Shown one piece after another: positions 1 to 5,518 of a DNA stretch of 5,701 nucleotides. Origin of the DNA: an uncultured Selenomonadaceae bacterium (lineage in GTDB: Bacteria > Bacillota > Negativicutes > Selenomonadales > Selenomonadaceae). The stretch is from positions 1-5,701 of the forward strand of contig CACZOL010000019.1 in NCBI GenBank assembly GCA_902782705.1, in the 5' to 3' direction. Numbering within the stretch: position 1 is the first letter of the stretch; the number at the start of each line of letters is the position of its first letter. Position numbers and translations under genes: made by a program. The notes under the pieces are model-generated. The model was given only the letters and a program-made list of their open reading frames with translations. It had not been told where the DNA came from and searched no databases.

Positions 1-566
1 CCGCCGCGCACCGCGCGGACGTAAGTGTCCTCGACCATGATCTTGACCGGCGCGAATCCGTGCGCGTAATACGCCGCCACCGGAGAAAGGATGATCAGGA
101 GCTTGTACGAGCCGCTGACGCTGACGCCAAGATACGGATCGTCGGCAAAAATGAACGGACGAATATAGAGGCTCTGGCCGCGCTCCGTCGGGATCCAGTC
201 TTTCTCAATGGCAATAAGCTGACGAAGCCCTTCGTGCACCGTCTCCATCGGGAACTCCGGAATATCCAGCAAACGGCAGGAATTTTCCATGCGCTCGAGA
301 TGCGTCTTCGGGCGGAAAATCACCGCGCGCTTTCCCTGACGGTACGCCTTGAGGCCCTCAAACACCGCCTGCCCGTAGTGCAGCGTCGTATTCGCCGGGC
401 TGACCGGGATATCGCCGTACGGAATGATGCGCGCGTCATGCCAGCCGTCCTTTTCCGTATAGTCCATCTCAAACATGTAATCCGTGAAATGCGTGCCGAA
501 GCCGATCTTCGATACGTCCGGCTTCGCCTTCAACGAATCCGCTTTCACAAACTTGATCTCCGCCAT
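1..566 (-). CDS. ilvE: Branched-chain amino acid aminotransferase (type II), 3' end cut by window
   Basis: PLP-dependent fold-type IV aminotransferase that interconverts Leu/Ile/Val and their 2-oxo acids with glutamate/2-oxoglutarate, the last step of branched-chain amino acid synthesis; cytosolic. The 188 codons present begin MAEIKFVKAD and carry family landmarks: GTHFTDYMF (residues 24-32), TTLHYGQAVFEGLKAYR (60-76), which is highly characteristic of the large eukaryotic-like/BCAT-II subgroup, and LYIRPFIFADDPYLGV (133-148). The reading frame leaves the window at VRAVRG, just before the region expected to hold the PLP-binding lysine, so the catalytic lysine cannot be checked. The start is the ATG at 566, preceded by a strong SD, AAGGAGAT (575-582), 8 nt upstream. 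It lies 77 bp downstream of nnr on the same strand but has its own promoter. Family assignment is firm; substrate range is inferred from the family. Confidence 0.95.
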   Translation of the reverse strand, partial: MAEIKFVKADSLKAKPDVSKIGFGTHFTDYMFEMDYTEKDGWHDARIIPYGDIPVSPANTTLHYGQAVFEGLKAYRQGKRAVIFRPKTHLERMENSCRLLDIPEFPMETVHEGLRQLIAIEKDWIPTERGQSLYIRPFIFADDPYLGVSVSGSYKLLIILSPVAAYYAHGFAPVKIMVEDTYVRAVRG

Positions 567-591
567 GAAAACCCATCTCCTTGCAAACCTT

Positions 592-617
592 ATAAAATAA
601 TAACGTCTATATTTTAT
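592..617. repeat. AT-rich inverted repeat centred on the aminotransferase transcription start
   Basis: The arms ATAAAATA (592-599) and TATTTTAT (610-617) are perfect 8-bp reverse complements separated by 10 bp. The right arm covers the -10 box and the dyad centre (604.5) coincides with the predicted +1. This is a suitable position for a repressor operator. The arms are pure A/T in an AT-rich stretch, so chance is a real alternative, and no known operator consensus was recognised. Confidence 0.4.
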
Positions 618-639
618 GCCTGTCTTCTCACGCCGTCAA
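611..639 (-). promoter_or_regulatory. Sigma-A-type promoter of the aminotransferase gene
   Basis: On the minus strand a -35 box TTGACG (634-639) and a -10 box TAAAAT (611-616) are separated by exactly 17 bp. The predicted start is near 604, giving a leader of about 37 nt that includes the SD at 575-582. The -35 lies only 4 bp past the nnr stop codon (644-646), so the aminotransferase can be expressed independently of nnr. No terminator hairpin is visible between nnr and this promoter, so read-through from nnr is also possible. Confidence 0.75.
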
Positions 640-643
640 GACA

Positions 644-2194
644 TTATTCCCCGTTTTTCAGCTTCAAGCGCGCGACGGGGAGTTTTTCGAGAATGTCGCC
701 CGCAACGAGTCCTTCCGCTTTCTCGTCCGCCGCCAGATCTCCGGCGGAGCCGTGCAGGTACACGCCGAGAAGCGCCGCCGCATGCGGGCCCGCTTCTTTC
801 GTCAATCCGGCGATAGCGCCCGCCAGTACGTCGCCCGCGCCCGCCGTCGCCATGCTGGGATTTCCTTTCGAGGTGAAAAAGACGCGCCCGTCGGGGAACG
901 CGACGATGGTGCATTCGCTCTTCATCACAAGAATCGCGTTCCAATCCGCCGCCGCTTTGCGCGCGTGCGCGACGAGATTTTCCCGAAGCTGCTCGATCTT
1001 GATGTCCAGGAGCTCCGCCATTTCGCCAAGGTGCGGCGTCATGATGAGCGGATTGCCGAGCTTCGGCAATTCGTCCGTATGGTTGCAGAATGCGTAGAGC
1101 GCGTCCGCGTCGAGGATCAGCGGCGTCTGCACGCGGGAAGCGAATCGCCGCACCATCGCGCCCGTCTCCGGCGCGCGCCCGAGCCCCGGCCCGATCAGCA
1201 CCGTGTCATACTTCGGCAAGAGCGCGAAAAGCGCATCCGTCGCCGCCTCGCCCAAAATGCCTCGCCGCACTTCCGGCAGCGGACTTGTCATGACCTCCGT
1301 GGTTTTTTCCGCGAGTACGTCCGCGACACCCTCTGCCGCCGCCAAAGTCACGATACCCGCGCCGGCCTTCAGCGCCGCCGTAGACGCCATTACCGCCGCG
1401 CCCGTCATACCGCGCGATCCGGCGACGACGAGCACGCGGCCGCAGGAGCCTTTATGCGCGTCTGATGCGCGCGCGGGGAGCAGGCTCCGCGCCGCCCAAT
1501 CGTCCAGATATTCCTGAAGAATGGATTTATCGTCCACCAGCGCCTGCGGCAAACTGATGGAATCTACGACAATCCGGCCCGCGCATGCCGCGCCCGGGCA
1601 GAAAAAGAGCCCCGCTTTCGGCAAGCCGAAAGTCGCCGTCGTCTCCGCCATGATTGCCGCGCCGTGCATCGTCCCCGTGTCCGCGTCGATACCGCTCGGT
1701 ACGTCGATGGCAACTACATGACGCGCCTCCTCGTTTACGAGACGAATCAGCCGCTCCTCCGGCTCCCGAAGCGGTCCCTTGACGCCCGTGCCGAGAATCC
1801 CGTCCAGCACGCCGTCCGCAAGGCGCAAATAAATCCTGAGCTTTTCCCAATCGCGCTCCGCCGTGATTGGTCGAACGGGAATGCCGAGTTTTTGGCAAAT
1901 CTCCAGATTTTTCTTCGTCGCCGCTTTCATGTGCTCGGCGTTGCCCACGGAATAAATCGCGATGCGCGCGCCGCGGCTCCAGAGATGGCGCGCCGCCGCG
2001 TACGCGTCTCCGCCGTTGTTGCCGCTGCCCGCGAGAATGCAGACCGTCCGGTCGGCAATCTCGCCCAAAAGACCGGTCAGGGCATCCGCCGCCGCACGCC
2101 CTGCGTTTTCCATCAAAAGGAGCTCGTCAATCCCGTAGACCTCCGCCGCCATCTTATCAATACGGCGCATTTCCTCCGCCAAGGCGATTCTCAT
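644..2194 (-). CDS. nnr: Bifunctional NAD(P)HX epimerase / ADP-dependent NAD(P)HX dehydratase
   Basis: Repairs hydrated NADH and NADPH: the N-terminal domain epimerises R-NAD(P)HX to S-NAD(P)HX, and the C-terminal domain dehydrates the S form back to NAD(P)H using ADP. At 516 aa it has the usual length of the fused bacterial enzyme. The YjeF_N epimerase domain (about 1-215) shows GSGNNGGDAYAAARHL (56-71), DGILGTGVKG (131-140) and AIDVPSGIDADTG (162-174). The ribokinase-like YjeF_C dehydratase domain (about 230-510) shows HKGSCGRVLVVAGS (247-260), GPGLG (335-339), LDADAL (361-366), MTPHLGEM (385-392) and the GNPSMATAGAGDVLAG signature (444-459), whose D455 is the expected catalytic aspartate. 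The ATG at 2194 has the SD GGAGGG (2201-2206) at 6 nt. Both domains look intact. The gene follows motB but is separated from it by a terminator; no convincing promoter of its own was found. Confidence 0.97.
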   Translation of the reverse strand: MRIALAEEMRRIDKMAAEVYGIDELLLMENAGRAAADALTGLLGEIADRTVCILAGSGNNGGDAYAAARHLWSRGARIAIYSVGNAEHMKAATKKNLEICQKLGIPVRPITAERDWEKLRIYLRLADGVLDGILGTGVKGPLREPEERLIRLVNEEARHVVAIDVPSGIDADTGTMHGAAIMAETTATFGLPKAGLFFCPGAACAGRIVVDSISLPQALVDDKSILQEYLDDWAARSLLPARASDAHKGSCGRVLVVAGSRGMTGAAVMASTAALKAGAGIVTLAAAEGVADVLAEKTTEVMTSPLPEVRRGILGEAATDALFALLPKYDTVLIGPGLGRAPETGAMVRRFASRVQTPLILDADALYAFCNHTDELPKLGNPLIMTPHLGEMAELLDIKIEQLRENLVAHARKAAADWNAILVMKSECTIVAFPDGRVFFTSKGNPSMATAGAGDVLAGAIAGLTKEAGPHAAALLGVYLHGSAGDLAADEKAEGLVAGDILEKLPVARLKLKNGE

Positions 2195-2212
2195 ATCGTT
2201 CCCTCCGTTTAC

Positions 2213-2244
2213 AAAAACAGGCTGCCGTTCGATACGACAGCCTG
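2213..2244 (-). terminator. Rho-independent terminator of motAB
   Basis: On the minus strand CAGGCTG pairs with CAGCCTG. After one mismatch the stem continues for three more pairs around a 5-nt loop (2218-2244). A TTTTTGT run follows directly (2213-2217 and beyond). It lies 8 bp after the motB stop codon and 19 bp before the nnr ATG, so it ends the motAB transcript and insulates nnr. The single mismatch and short U run suggest moderate rather than complete termination. Confidence 0.8.
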
Positions 2245-2252
2245 CGTAAATT

Positions 2253-3047
2253 TTATTGCTTTGCGACGAGCGTCCCCTCCGCCATCTTGAAAGAACGCGC
2301 GATCATGATCTCGACGCGACGGTTGCGCCTGCGTCCTTCCTCCGTATCGTTCGGGGCGACCGGACGATACTCGCTGTACCCGATCGCACTGAACCGTGCC
2401 GGATTCAGCTTCGCATTCGATTCGAAAAGTGCCTTCATGAACGTCATCGCGCGCGCCGACGAAAGTTCCCAGTTCGACGGATACTGCGCGGTGGCAATCG
2501 GCACGTTGTCCGTGTGACCGGAGATAATCACGCGCTCGGGAATCGCCGCCAAGAGCCCCGCCACCACCGGAACAATGAGCTGCGAATCGTTCACGAGCTC
2601 CGCCGAGCCGGACGGGAAAAGCGCCGTCTCCTTGATACGGATCATCAGCCCTTCTTCGGTCAGCGTCGTCTTCAGCTCGTCTTTCAGATGATTCGTCACG
2701 ATGTATTGGTCCATCGTCTGCTGCAAATGCTCGAGCGTCTCGTTCTCCGCCAGATACGCCTTGTTGCCGTTATCCTCGCCTTTGCCGTCGCCATCGCCGC
2801 CGTTGCCTGCCTGCGGGTACGACATGAGACCGAGTCCCGGTAAAAGTCCTCCGCCGCCCATACCAATGCCAAACGCTTTGCCGAAAGCTGCGCCCATCGC
2901 CTGCGCCTTGCCGCCGTCAACCTTCGACATACAGAAGAGGCAAAGGAACAGCGCCAAAAGCAGCGTCATCAAATCGGAATACGGAAGCAGCCAAGCCTCG
3001 CCCGCTTCTTCTTCATGCGGCGGGCCGTGTTTCTTTTTCTTCGCCAT
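2253..3047 (-). CDS. motB: Flagellar motor stator protein MotB
   Basis: Stator subunit that carries the ion-binding aspartate and anchors the MotA/MotB channel to peptidoglycan. The 264 aa comprise a charged cytoplasmic N-terminus (1-17), one transmembrane helix (about 19-40, AWLLPYSDLMTLLLALFLCL) with the essential aspartate at D25, a glycine-rich linker (about 60-95, including GMGGGG and GNGGDGDGKG), and an OmpA-like peptidoglycan-binding domain (about 135-252). The latter has ISGHTDNVPI (175-184), NWELSSARA (192-200), IGYSEYRPV (222-230) and the EGRRRNRRVEI signature (237-247). The ATG at 3047 follows the motA stop by 3 nt. Its SD, GGAGGGA (3054-3060), lies inside and overlapping the last motA codons, which implies translational coupling. 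The coupling ion (H+ or Na+) cannot be settled from the sequence. The linker and two cysteines in the membrane helix (C36, C39) are the only unusual features. Confidence 0.96.
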   Translation of the reverse strand: MAKKKKHGPPHEEEAGEAWLLPYSDLMTLLLALFLCLFCMSKVDGGKAQAMGAAFGKAFGIGMGGGGLLPGLGLMSYPQAGNGGDGDGKGEDNGNKAYLAENETLEHLQQTMDQYIVTNHLKDELKTTLTEEGLMIRIKETALFPSGSAELVNDSQLIVPVVAGLLAAIPERVIISGHTDNVPIATAQYPSNWELSSARAMTFMKALFESNAKLNPARFSAIGYSEYRPVAPNDTEEGRRRNRRVEIMIARSFKMAEGTLVAKQ

Positions 3048-3050
3048 GAA

Positions 3051-3827
3051 TTATCCCTCCGTCTTCAGGCCTTCACGCTCAGACTGCGGAATGAAGACCA
3101 TCAGCTTCGCTTCAATAGCCGTCGGCGAATCGCCCGCCTGGAGCGAAAGAATACCTTCAATAATCATACGCTTCTGGCTGATTTCCATCTCCGAGAACAC
3201 TTTCAGCTTGTTCTCGAACGGGAGCCAAAGCACGTAACCCGTATAAATACCGAGAATCGTAGCAACGAACGCCGCCGCGATCGCGTGACCGAGCTTATCG
3301 ATATCGTTCATGTTACCGAGAGCCGCGATCAGACCAACCACGGCGCCCAGAACGCCCAGCGTCGGCGCGTACGTACCGGCCTGCTTGAAGACCGATCGGC
3401 CTTCCGCGTGACGCGCCTGCATGACCGTCAATTCCGCGTCCATAACATCCGAAACGAATTCGGGATCCATACCGTCGATGACCATGCCGAGACCGGACCG
3501 GAAGAACGGATCCTCGATCTCCTGCACCTTGCTTTCCAAAGCCAGAATACCTTCACGACGCGCAATCTGCGAAAGCTCGACGAACATCCGCAAAAGCTCG
3601 CCTCGGTCTTTGAGCTGCGGACGGTTGATAACCTTCTTGAAAAGGTTCGGAATGTTTTTCATGTTCTCCATCGGGAAACCCGTGAAGAGGCAGGAAATCG
3701 TGCCGCAAATGATGATCAGGAACGCCGCCGGGTTGTTCAAAGCAGAAAGCGGTGCGCCCTTGATGACCATACCGACAAAAATAGAAATCAAGCCCATGAT
3801 AAGGCCGACTACTGTTGATGTTTCCAA
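3051..3827 (-). CDS. motA: Flagellar motor stator protein MotA (TTG start)
   Basis: Ion-channel subunit of the flagellar stator; its cytoplasmic loop pushes on FliG of the rotor. With the TTG start at 3827 the protein is 258 aa, matching MotA length. Membrane segments lie at about 4-22, 33-51, 152-172 and 182-204. The large cytoplasmic loop (52-150) contains ARREGILALE (89-98), the conserved rotor-interaction region, and TM3 opens with TYAPTLGVLGAVVGL (152-166) with the conserved proline P155. The TTG is preferred over the ATG at 3869 because AAAGGAGAGG (3835-3844) sits 7 nt before it, translation then begins METSTVVGLIMG like other MotA N-termini, and the 14-residue extension (MKFHARRAKRRGIV) is basic, unlike the family, and crosses a GC-rich hairpin. 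First gene of the motA-motB operon. Confidence 0.95.
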   Translation of the reverse strand: METSTVVGLIMGLISIFVGMVIKGAPLSALNNPAAFLIIICGTISCLFTGFPMENMKNIPNLFKKVINRPQLKDRGELLRMFVELSQIARREGILALESKVQEIEDPFFRSGLGMVIDGMDPEFVSDVMDAELTVMQARHAEGRSVFKQAGTYAPTLGVLGAVVGLIAALGNMNDIDKLGHAIAAAFVATILGIYTGYVLWLPFENKLKVFSEMEISQKRMIIEGILSLQAGDSPTAIEAKLMVFIPQSEREGLKTEG

Positions 3828-3834
3828 AACAATT

Positions 3835-3844
3835 CCTCTCCTTT
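3835..3844 (-). promoter_or_regulatory. Ribosome binding site that decides the motA start
   Basis: The minus strand reads AAAGGAGAGG here, 7 nt before the TTG at 3827-3825. No other start codon in frame lies at a suitable distance, and the upstream in-frame ATG at 3869 has no SD of its own. Confidence 0.85.
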
Positions 3845-3845
3845 T

Positions 3846-3890
3846 CGCCCGTCGGGCGTGGAATTTCAACGGGCGCGGCTCCTTGCGCCC
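3846..3890 (-). promoter_or_regulatory. GC-rich tandem hairpins in the motAB 5' leader
   Basis: In the minus-strand RNA, GGGCGC and GCGCCC pair around an 8-nt loop, aaggagcc (3871-3890). Further on, CGCCC and GGGCG pair around a GAC loop (3846-3858), ending one nucleotide before the SD. The arms share the GGGCG/CGCCC sequence, so the first arm could pair with the second hairpin's CGCCC and the first hairpin's 3' arm with the last GGGCG, giving mutually exclusive folds. A weaker GAAGA/TCTTC hairpin lies upstream at 3901-3915. A regulatory role is inference; no known riboswitch class was recognised. Confidence 0.45.
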
Positions 3891-3924
3891 TGTTTCTTCC
3901 GAAGACTATTTCTTCACAGCATAT

Positions 3925-3933
3925 AGTGTAGCA
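3925..3933 (-). promoter_or_regulatory. Possible extended -10 promoter for motAB
   Basis: The minus strand reads TGC then TACACT, an extended -10 match (TGn plus 4 of 6 to TATAAT). It would place the start near 3918 with a leader of about 90 nt. There is no good -35 at 16-18 bp (TAGCAA at 17). No sigma-28/sigma-D flagellar promoter (TAAA, about 15 bp, GCCGATAA) was seen in the 3828-4109 region on this strand, so motAB may be transcribed by the housekeeping sigma factor. Confidence 0.4.
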
Positions 3934-4018
3934 CAATGATATTGATTTTGCTAGGGTTAAATGATTTATTTTCCTAATGAAGCAAAAATTCCTGCGAAAA
4001 AGAAATTGAGGAAATTTA

Positions 4019-4047
4019 TAGCCATATATAAAGTTATATGATATAAT
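4019..4047 (+). promoter_or_regulatory. Extended -10 promoter of the LysR-family gene
   Basis: A perfect -10 TATAAT (4042-4047) is preceded by TGA (4039-4041), giving an extended -10. A partial -35 TAGCCA (4019-4024, 4 of 6 to TTGACA) lies 17 bp upstream. The predicted start is near 4054, giving a leader of about 56 nt before the ATG at 4110. Confidence 0.7.
4023..4040. repeat. Inverted repeat overlapping the LysR-gene promoter
   Basis: The arms CATATA (4023-4028) and TATATG (4035-4040) are perfect reverse complements separated by 6 bp, lying between the -35 and -10 boxes. LysR-type regulators commonly repress their own promoter from an AT-rich dyad, so an autoregulatory operator is plausible. 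The short A/T-rich arms make chance possible, and a symmetric T-N11-A box was not found. Confidence 0.35.
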
Positions 4048-4068
4048 TATTAATATATAGATAAATGC

Positions 4069-4079
4069 CTCCTATGGAG
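4069..4079. repeat. Short dyad in the LysR-gene leader
   Basis: CTCC, TAT, GGAG (4069-4079) forms a compact 4-bp dyad about 15 nt after the predicted transcription start. CCTC (4068-4071) can alternatively pair with GAGG (4079-4082). The GGAGAGG it contains is about 27 nt before the ATG, too far to be that gene's SD. Possible second operator half or weak leader hairpin. Confidence 0.25.
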
Positions 4080-4109
4080 AGGTATATTTCAGTTTAGAAA
4101 GTGTGAGCA

Positions 4110-5003
4110 ATGATGAAAAAAATCCCGATGGAGCTTCGGCATCTCGAGTATTTCCGCATGGCCGCGAAGCTGAAAAACCTGACGCGCGCCGCGGGGGAGC
4201 TGGCGGTCTCCCAGCCGAACATCACCGTCGCCATTCAAAAATTGGAGACGAGCCTTGGCGTCCGGCTCTTTGACCGCAGCCAAAAACAATTTCTGCTGAC
4301 CCCCGAGGGCGAAATCTTCCTTCGCCGCATCGAGCCGGCTATGGAAATCCTGCACGACGCGCTGCGCGAAGTCGACGACTGCAAGAATCTCGACCGCGGC
4401 AATATCCGCATCGGTATTCCGCCGATGATTGGCGCGTATCTCTTCTCGCGCATTTGCTCGGACTTCCAGAAGCTTTACCCGCGCCTCACCATCAGCCTGA
4501 ACGAAGAGGGCTCGATGGCAATCCGCGAAAATCTGGAAGCCGGGGAGCTGGACTTCGGCATCATTATTCTGTCGGACATTCCCGCCGCGCTGAACACGTT
4601 CCCCATGTGCTCCTCCGAGCTCGTGACCTGCGTGCCGTCGGACTCTCCGCTGGCCGCGCGCCAGTCCTTGCGGCTCTCGGACTTCGACGGACAGAATCTC
4701 CTCGTCATGAAACACGGCTCCTTTATCCGGCGTATGCTTTCCGACCGCTTCGCCGCCGAAAACATCAAGCCGGACATCGTACTCGAATCGAACCAGATCG
4801 AGCTGATCAAGCACCTTGTGGAGAACGGCATCGGACTTGCGTGCCTCCTCGACTGCGTGACGAAAGACGCGCGGAATTACCGCGTGCTTCCCTTCGAGAA
4901 TCCGAAACGTTTCGACGTCGGCCTTGCCTGGAAACGCGACCGCTATATTTCCAAAGCGGCCGCCGCGTTCATGGACTTCTGCAAGGACGCGCTCATCGAA
5001 TAA
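4110..5003 (+). CDS. LysR-family transcriptional regulator
   Basis: The 297 aa match the family's usual length. The N-terminal winged helix-turn-helix (about 7-66) reads MELRHLEYFRMAAKLKNLTR, then AAGELAVSQPNITVAIQKLE (27-46) and LGVRLFDRSQ, a textbook LysR DNA-binding domain. A linker helix (67-93) follows, and a periplasmic-binding-protein-like effector domain (about 97-295) begins at GNIRIGIPPMIGAYLF (97-112). It should act as a cytosolic tetramer sensing a small molecule; neither effector nor target can be named. The ATG at 4110 is the first in frame (a TGA precedes it at 4104-4106) but has only a weak SD-like GTGAG. Start alternatives are 4113 and 4128, the latter giving the canonical MELRHLEYF beginning but with no SD. 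It is divergent from motA, which may be chance rather than a regulatory link. It ends at a strong terminator and stands alone. Confidence 0.95.
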   Translation: MMKKIPMELRHLEYFRMAAKLKNLTRAAGELAVSQPNITVAIQKLETSLGVRLFDRSQKQFLLTPEGEIFLRRIEPAMEILHDALREVDDCKNLDRGNIRIGIPPMIGAYLFSRICSDFQKLYPRLTISLNEEGSMAIRENLEAGELDFGIIILSDIPAALNTFPMCSSELVTCVPSDSPLAARQSLRLSDFDGQNLLVMKHGSFIRRMLSDRFAAENIKPDIVLESNQIELIKHLVENGIGLACLLDCVTKDARNYRVLPFENPKRFDVGLAWKRDRYISKAAAAFMDFCKDALIE

Positions 5004-5018
5004 ACGACATAGCTACGC

Positions 5019-5055
5019 AAAACCGGCGCACGAAACGATTCGTGCGCCGGTTTTT
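5019..5055. terminator. Bidirectional terminator between the LysR gene and the pyk operon
   Basis: A perfect 16-bp stem (arms 5019-5034 and 5039-5054, core CCGGCGCACGAA) closes a 4-nt ACGA loop. It ends in TTTTT (5051-5055) on the plus strand and, because the stem begins with AAAA (5019-5022), in a TTTT run on the minus strand. It sits 15 bp after the LysR stop codon and 4 bp beyond the stop of the convergent minus-strand gene, so it serves both transcripts. Confidence 0.93.
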
Positions 5056-5059
5056 ACTT

Positions 5060-5500
5060 TCATTTTCCTTTGATTGCCGCTTCCAGCTCCGGGAACGTCT
5101 CCTTCAGATGATCCCAGATCACGTCGATGATGACGGCGACGCTCTCCGGATCGAAATGCTCGGCGTTGTCCGGCAGGCACGCGTCAATGACGACGTCGCC
5201 CTGCTCGGTGTCGTAGTATTTGAACACCTTGTAGCGGCGGTTCATCTCCGTCAAATACTCCCGCACCTTCTCGCGATTGTCGTCGTTCACCGCATCGTTC
5301 ATGGCCCAGACGCGAACAATCGTGTAAATCGTGTCGTCAAGGAAAACGACCATCGGCAGGAACCAGTCTTTTTTCACTTCCAGACTGGAACGGAACAGCA
5401 CCAGATGGTCTTCATCACCCTCCGCCTCGCGCGTCTCGAAAACATTATCGTCCGGCAGCTGTGCCAGCATCTGTGAAAATTTTTCCGCTTTTTGATTCAT
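5060..5500 (-). CDS. Small acidic protein, probable YbjN-like domain, function unknown
   Basis: 146 aa, strongly acidic, with no signal peptide or membrane helix, so cytosolic. The pattern is an N-terminal helix (1-15), strands around HLVLFRSSLEV (32-42) and FLPMVVFLDDTIYTIVRVWA (47-66), a helix DDNREKVREYLTEMNRRYK (73-91), strands KVFKYYDTEQGDVVIDACLP (91-110), and a C-terminal helix ESVAVIIDVIWDHLKETFPE (119-138). This alternation and motif content recall the YbjN / type III secretion chaperone-like fold. The family call is from pattern memory and is moderate. The ATG at 5500 has the SD AAGGGGGT (5508-5515) at 7 nt. It begins 18 bp after the pyruvate kinase stop, with its SD inside that gap and no terminator, so it is co-transcribed with pyk and is last in that operon. 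No function should be assumed. Confidence 0.85.
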   Translation of the reverse strand: MNQKAEKFSQMLAQLPDDNVFETREAEGDEDHLVLFRSSLEVKKDWFLPMVVFLDDTIYTIVRVWAMNDAVNDDNREKVREYLTEMNRRYKVFKYYDTEQGDVVIDACLPDNAEHFDPESVAVIIDVIWDHLKETFPELEAAIKGK

Positions 5501-5518
5501 GAAAATTACCCCCTTAAA

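Noticed and set aside
60..1097. Long plus-strand open frame of 345 codons overlapping the aminotransferase and nnr
   Set aside because: It is rich in Arg/His/Ala, has no recognisable motif, and lies antisense to two genes with full family signatures; a by-product of GC-rich codon use on the other strand.
4065..4097. Tiny open frame (MPPMERYISV) in the LysR leader, a possible leader peptide
   Set aside because: No ribosome binding site precedes it and its codons are not notable; very short frames like this arise by chance.
3828..4109. Search of the AT-rich intergenic region for tRNA, small RNA, a mobile-element end or a sigma-28 flagellar promoter
   Set aside because: Only the dyads, leader hairpins and promoter candidates listed were found; no tRNA-like fold, terminal repeats or sigma-28 consensus was visible.
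4089..4814. Minus-strand open frame of 241 codons opposite the LysR gene
   Set aside because: Antisense shadow; the plus strand encodes a complete LysR protein, and this frame has no SD or family motif.
4454..5476. Plus-strand open frame of 340 codons spanning the LysR gene, the terminator and the YbjN-like gene
   Set aside because: It crosses a strong terminator, overlaps two real genes out of frame or antisense, and its composition is Arg/His-rich without motifs.
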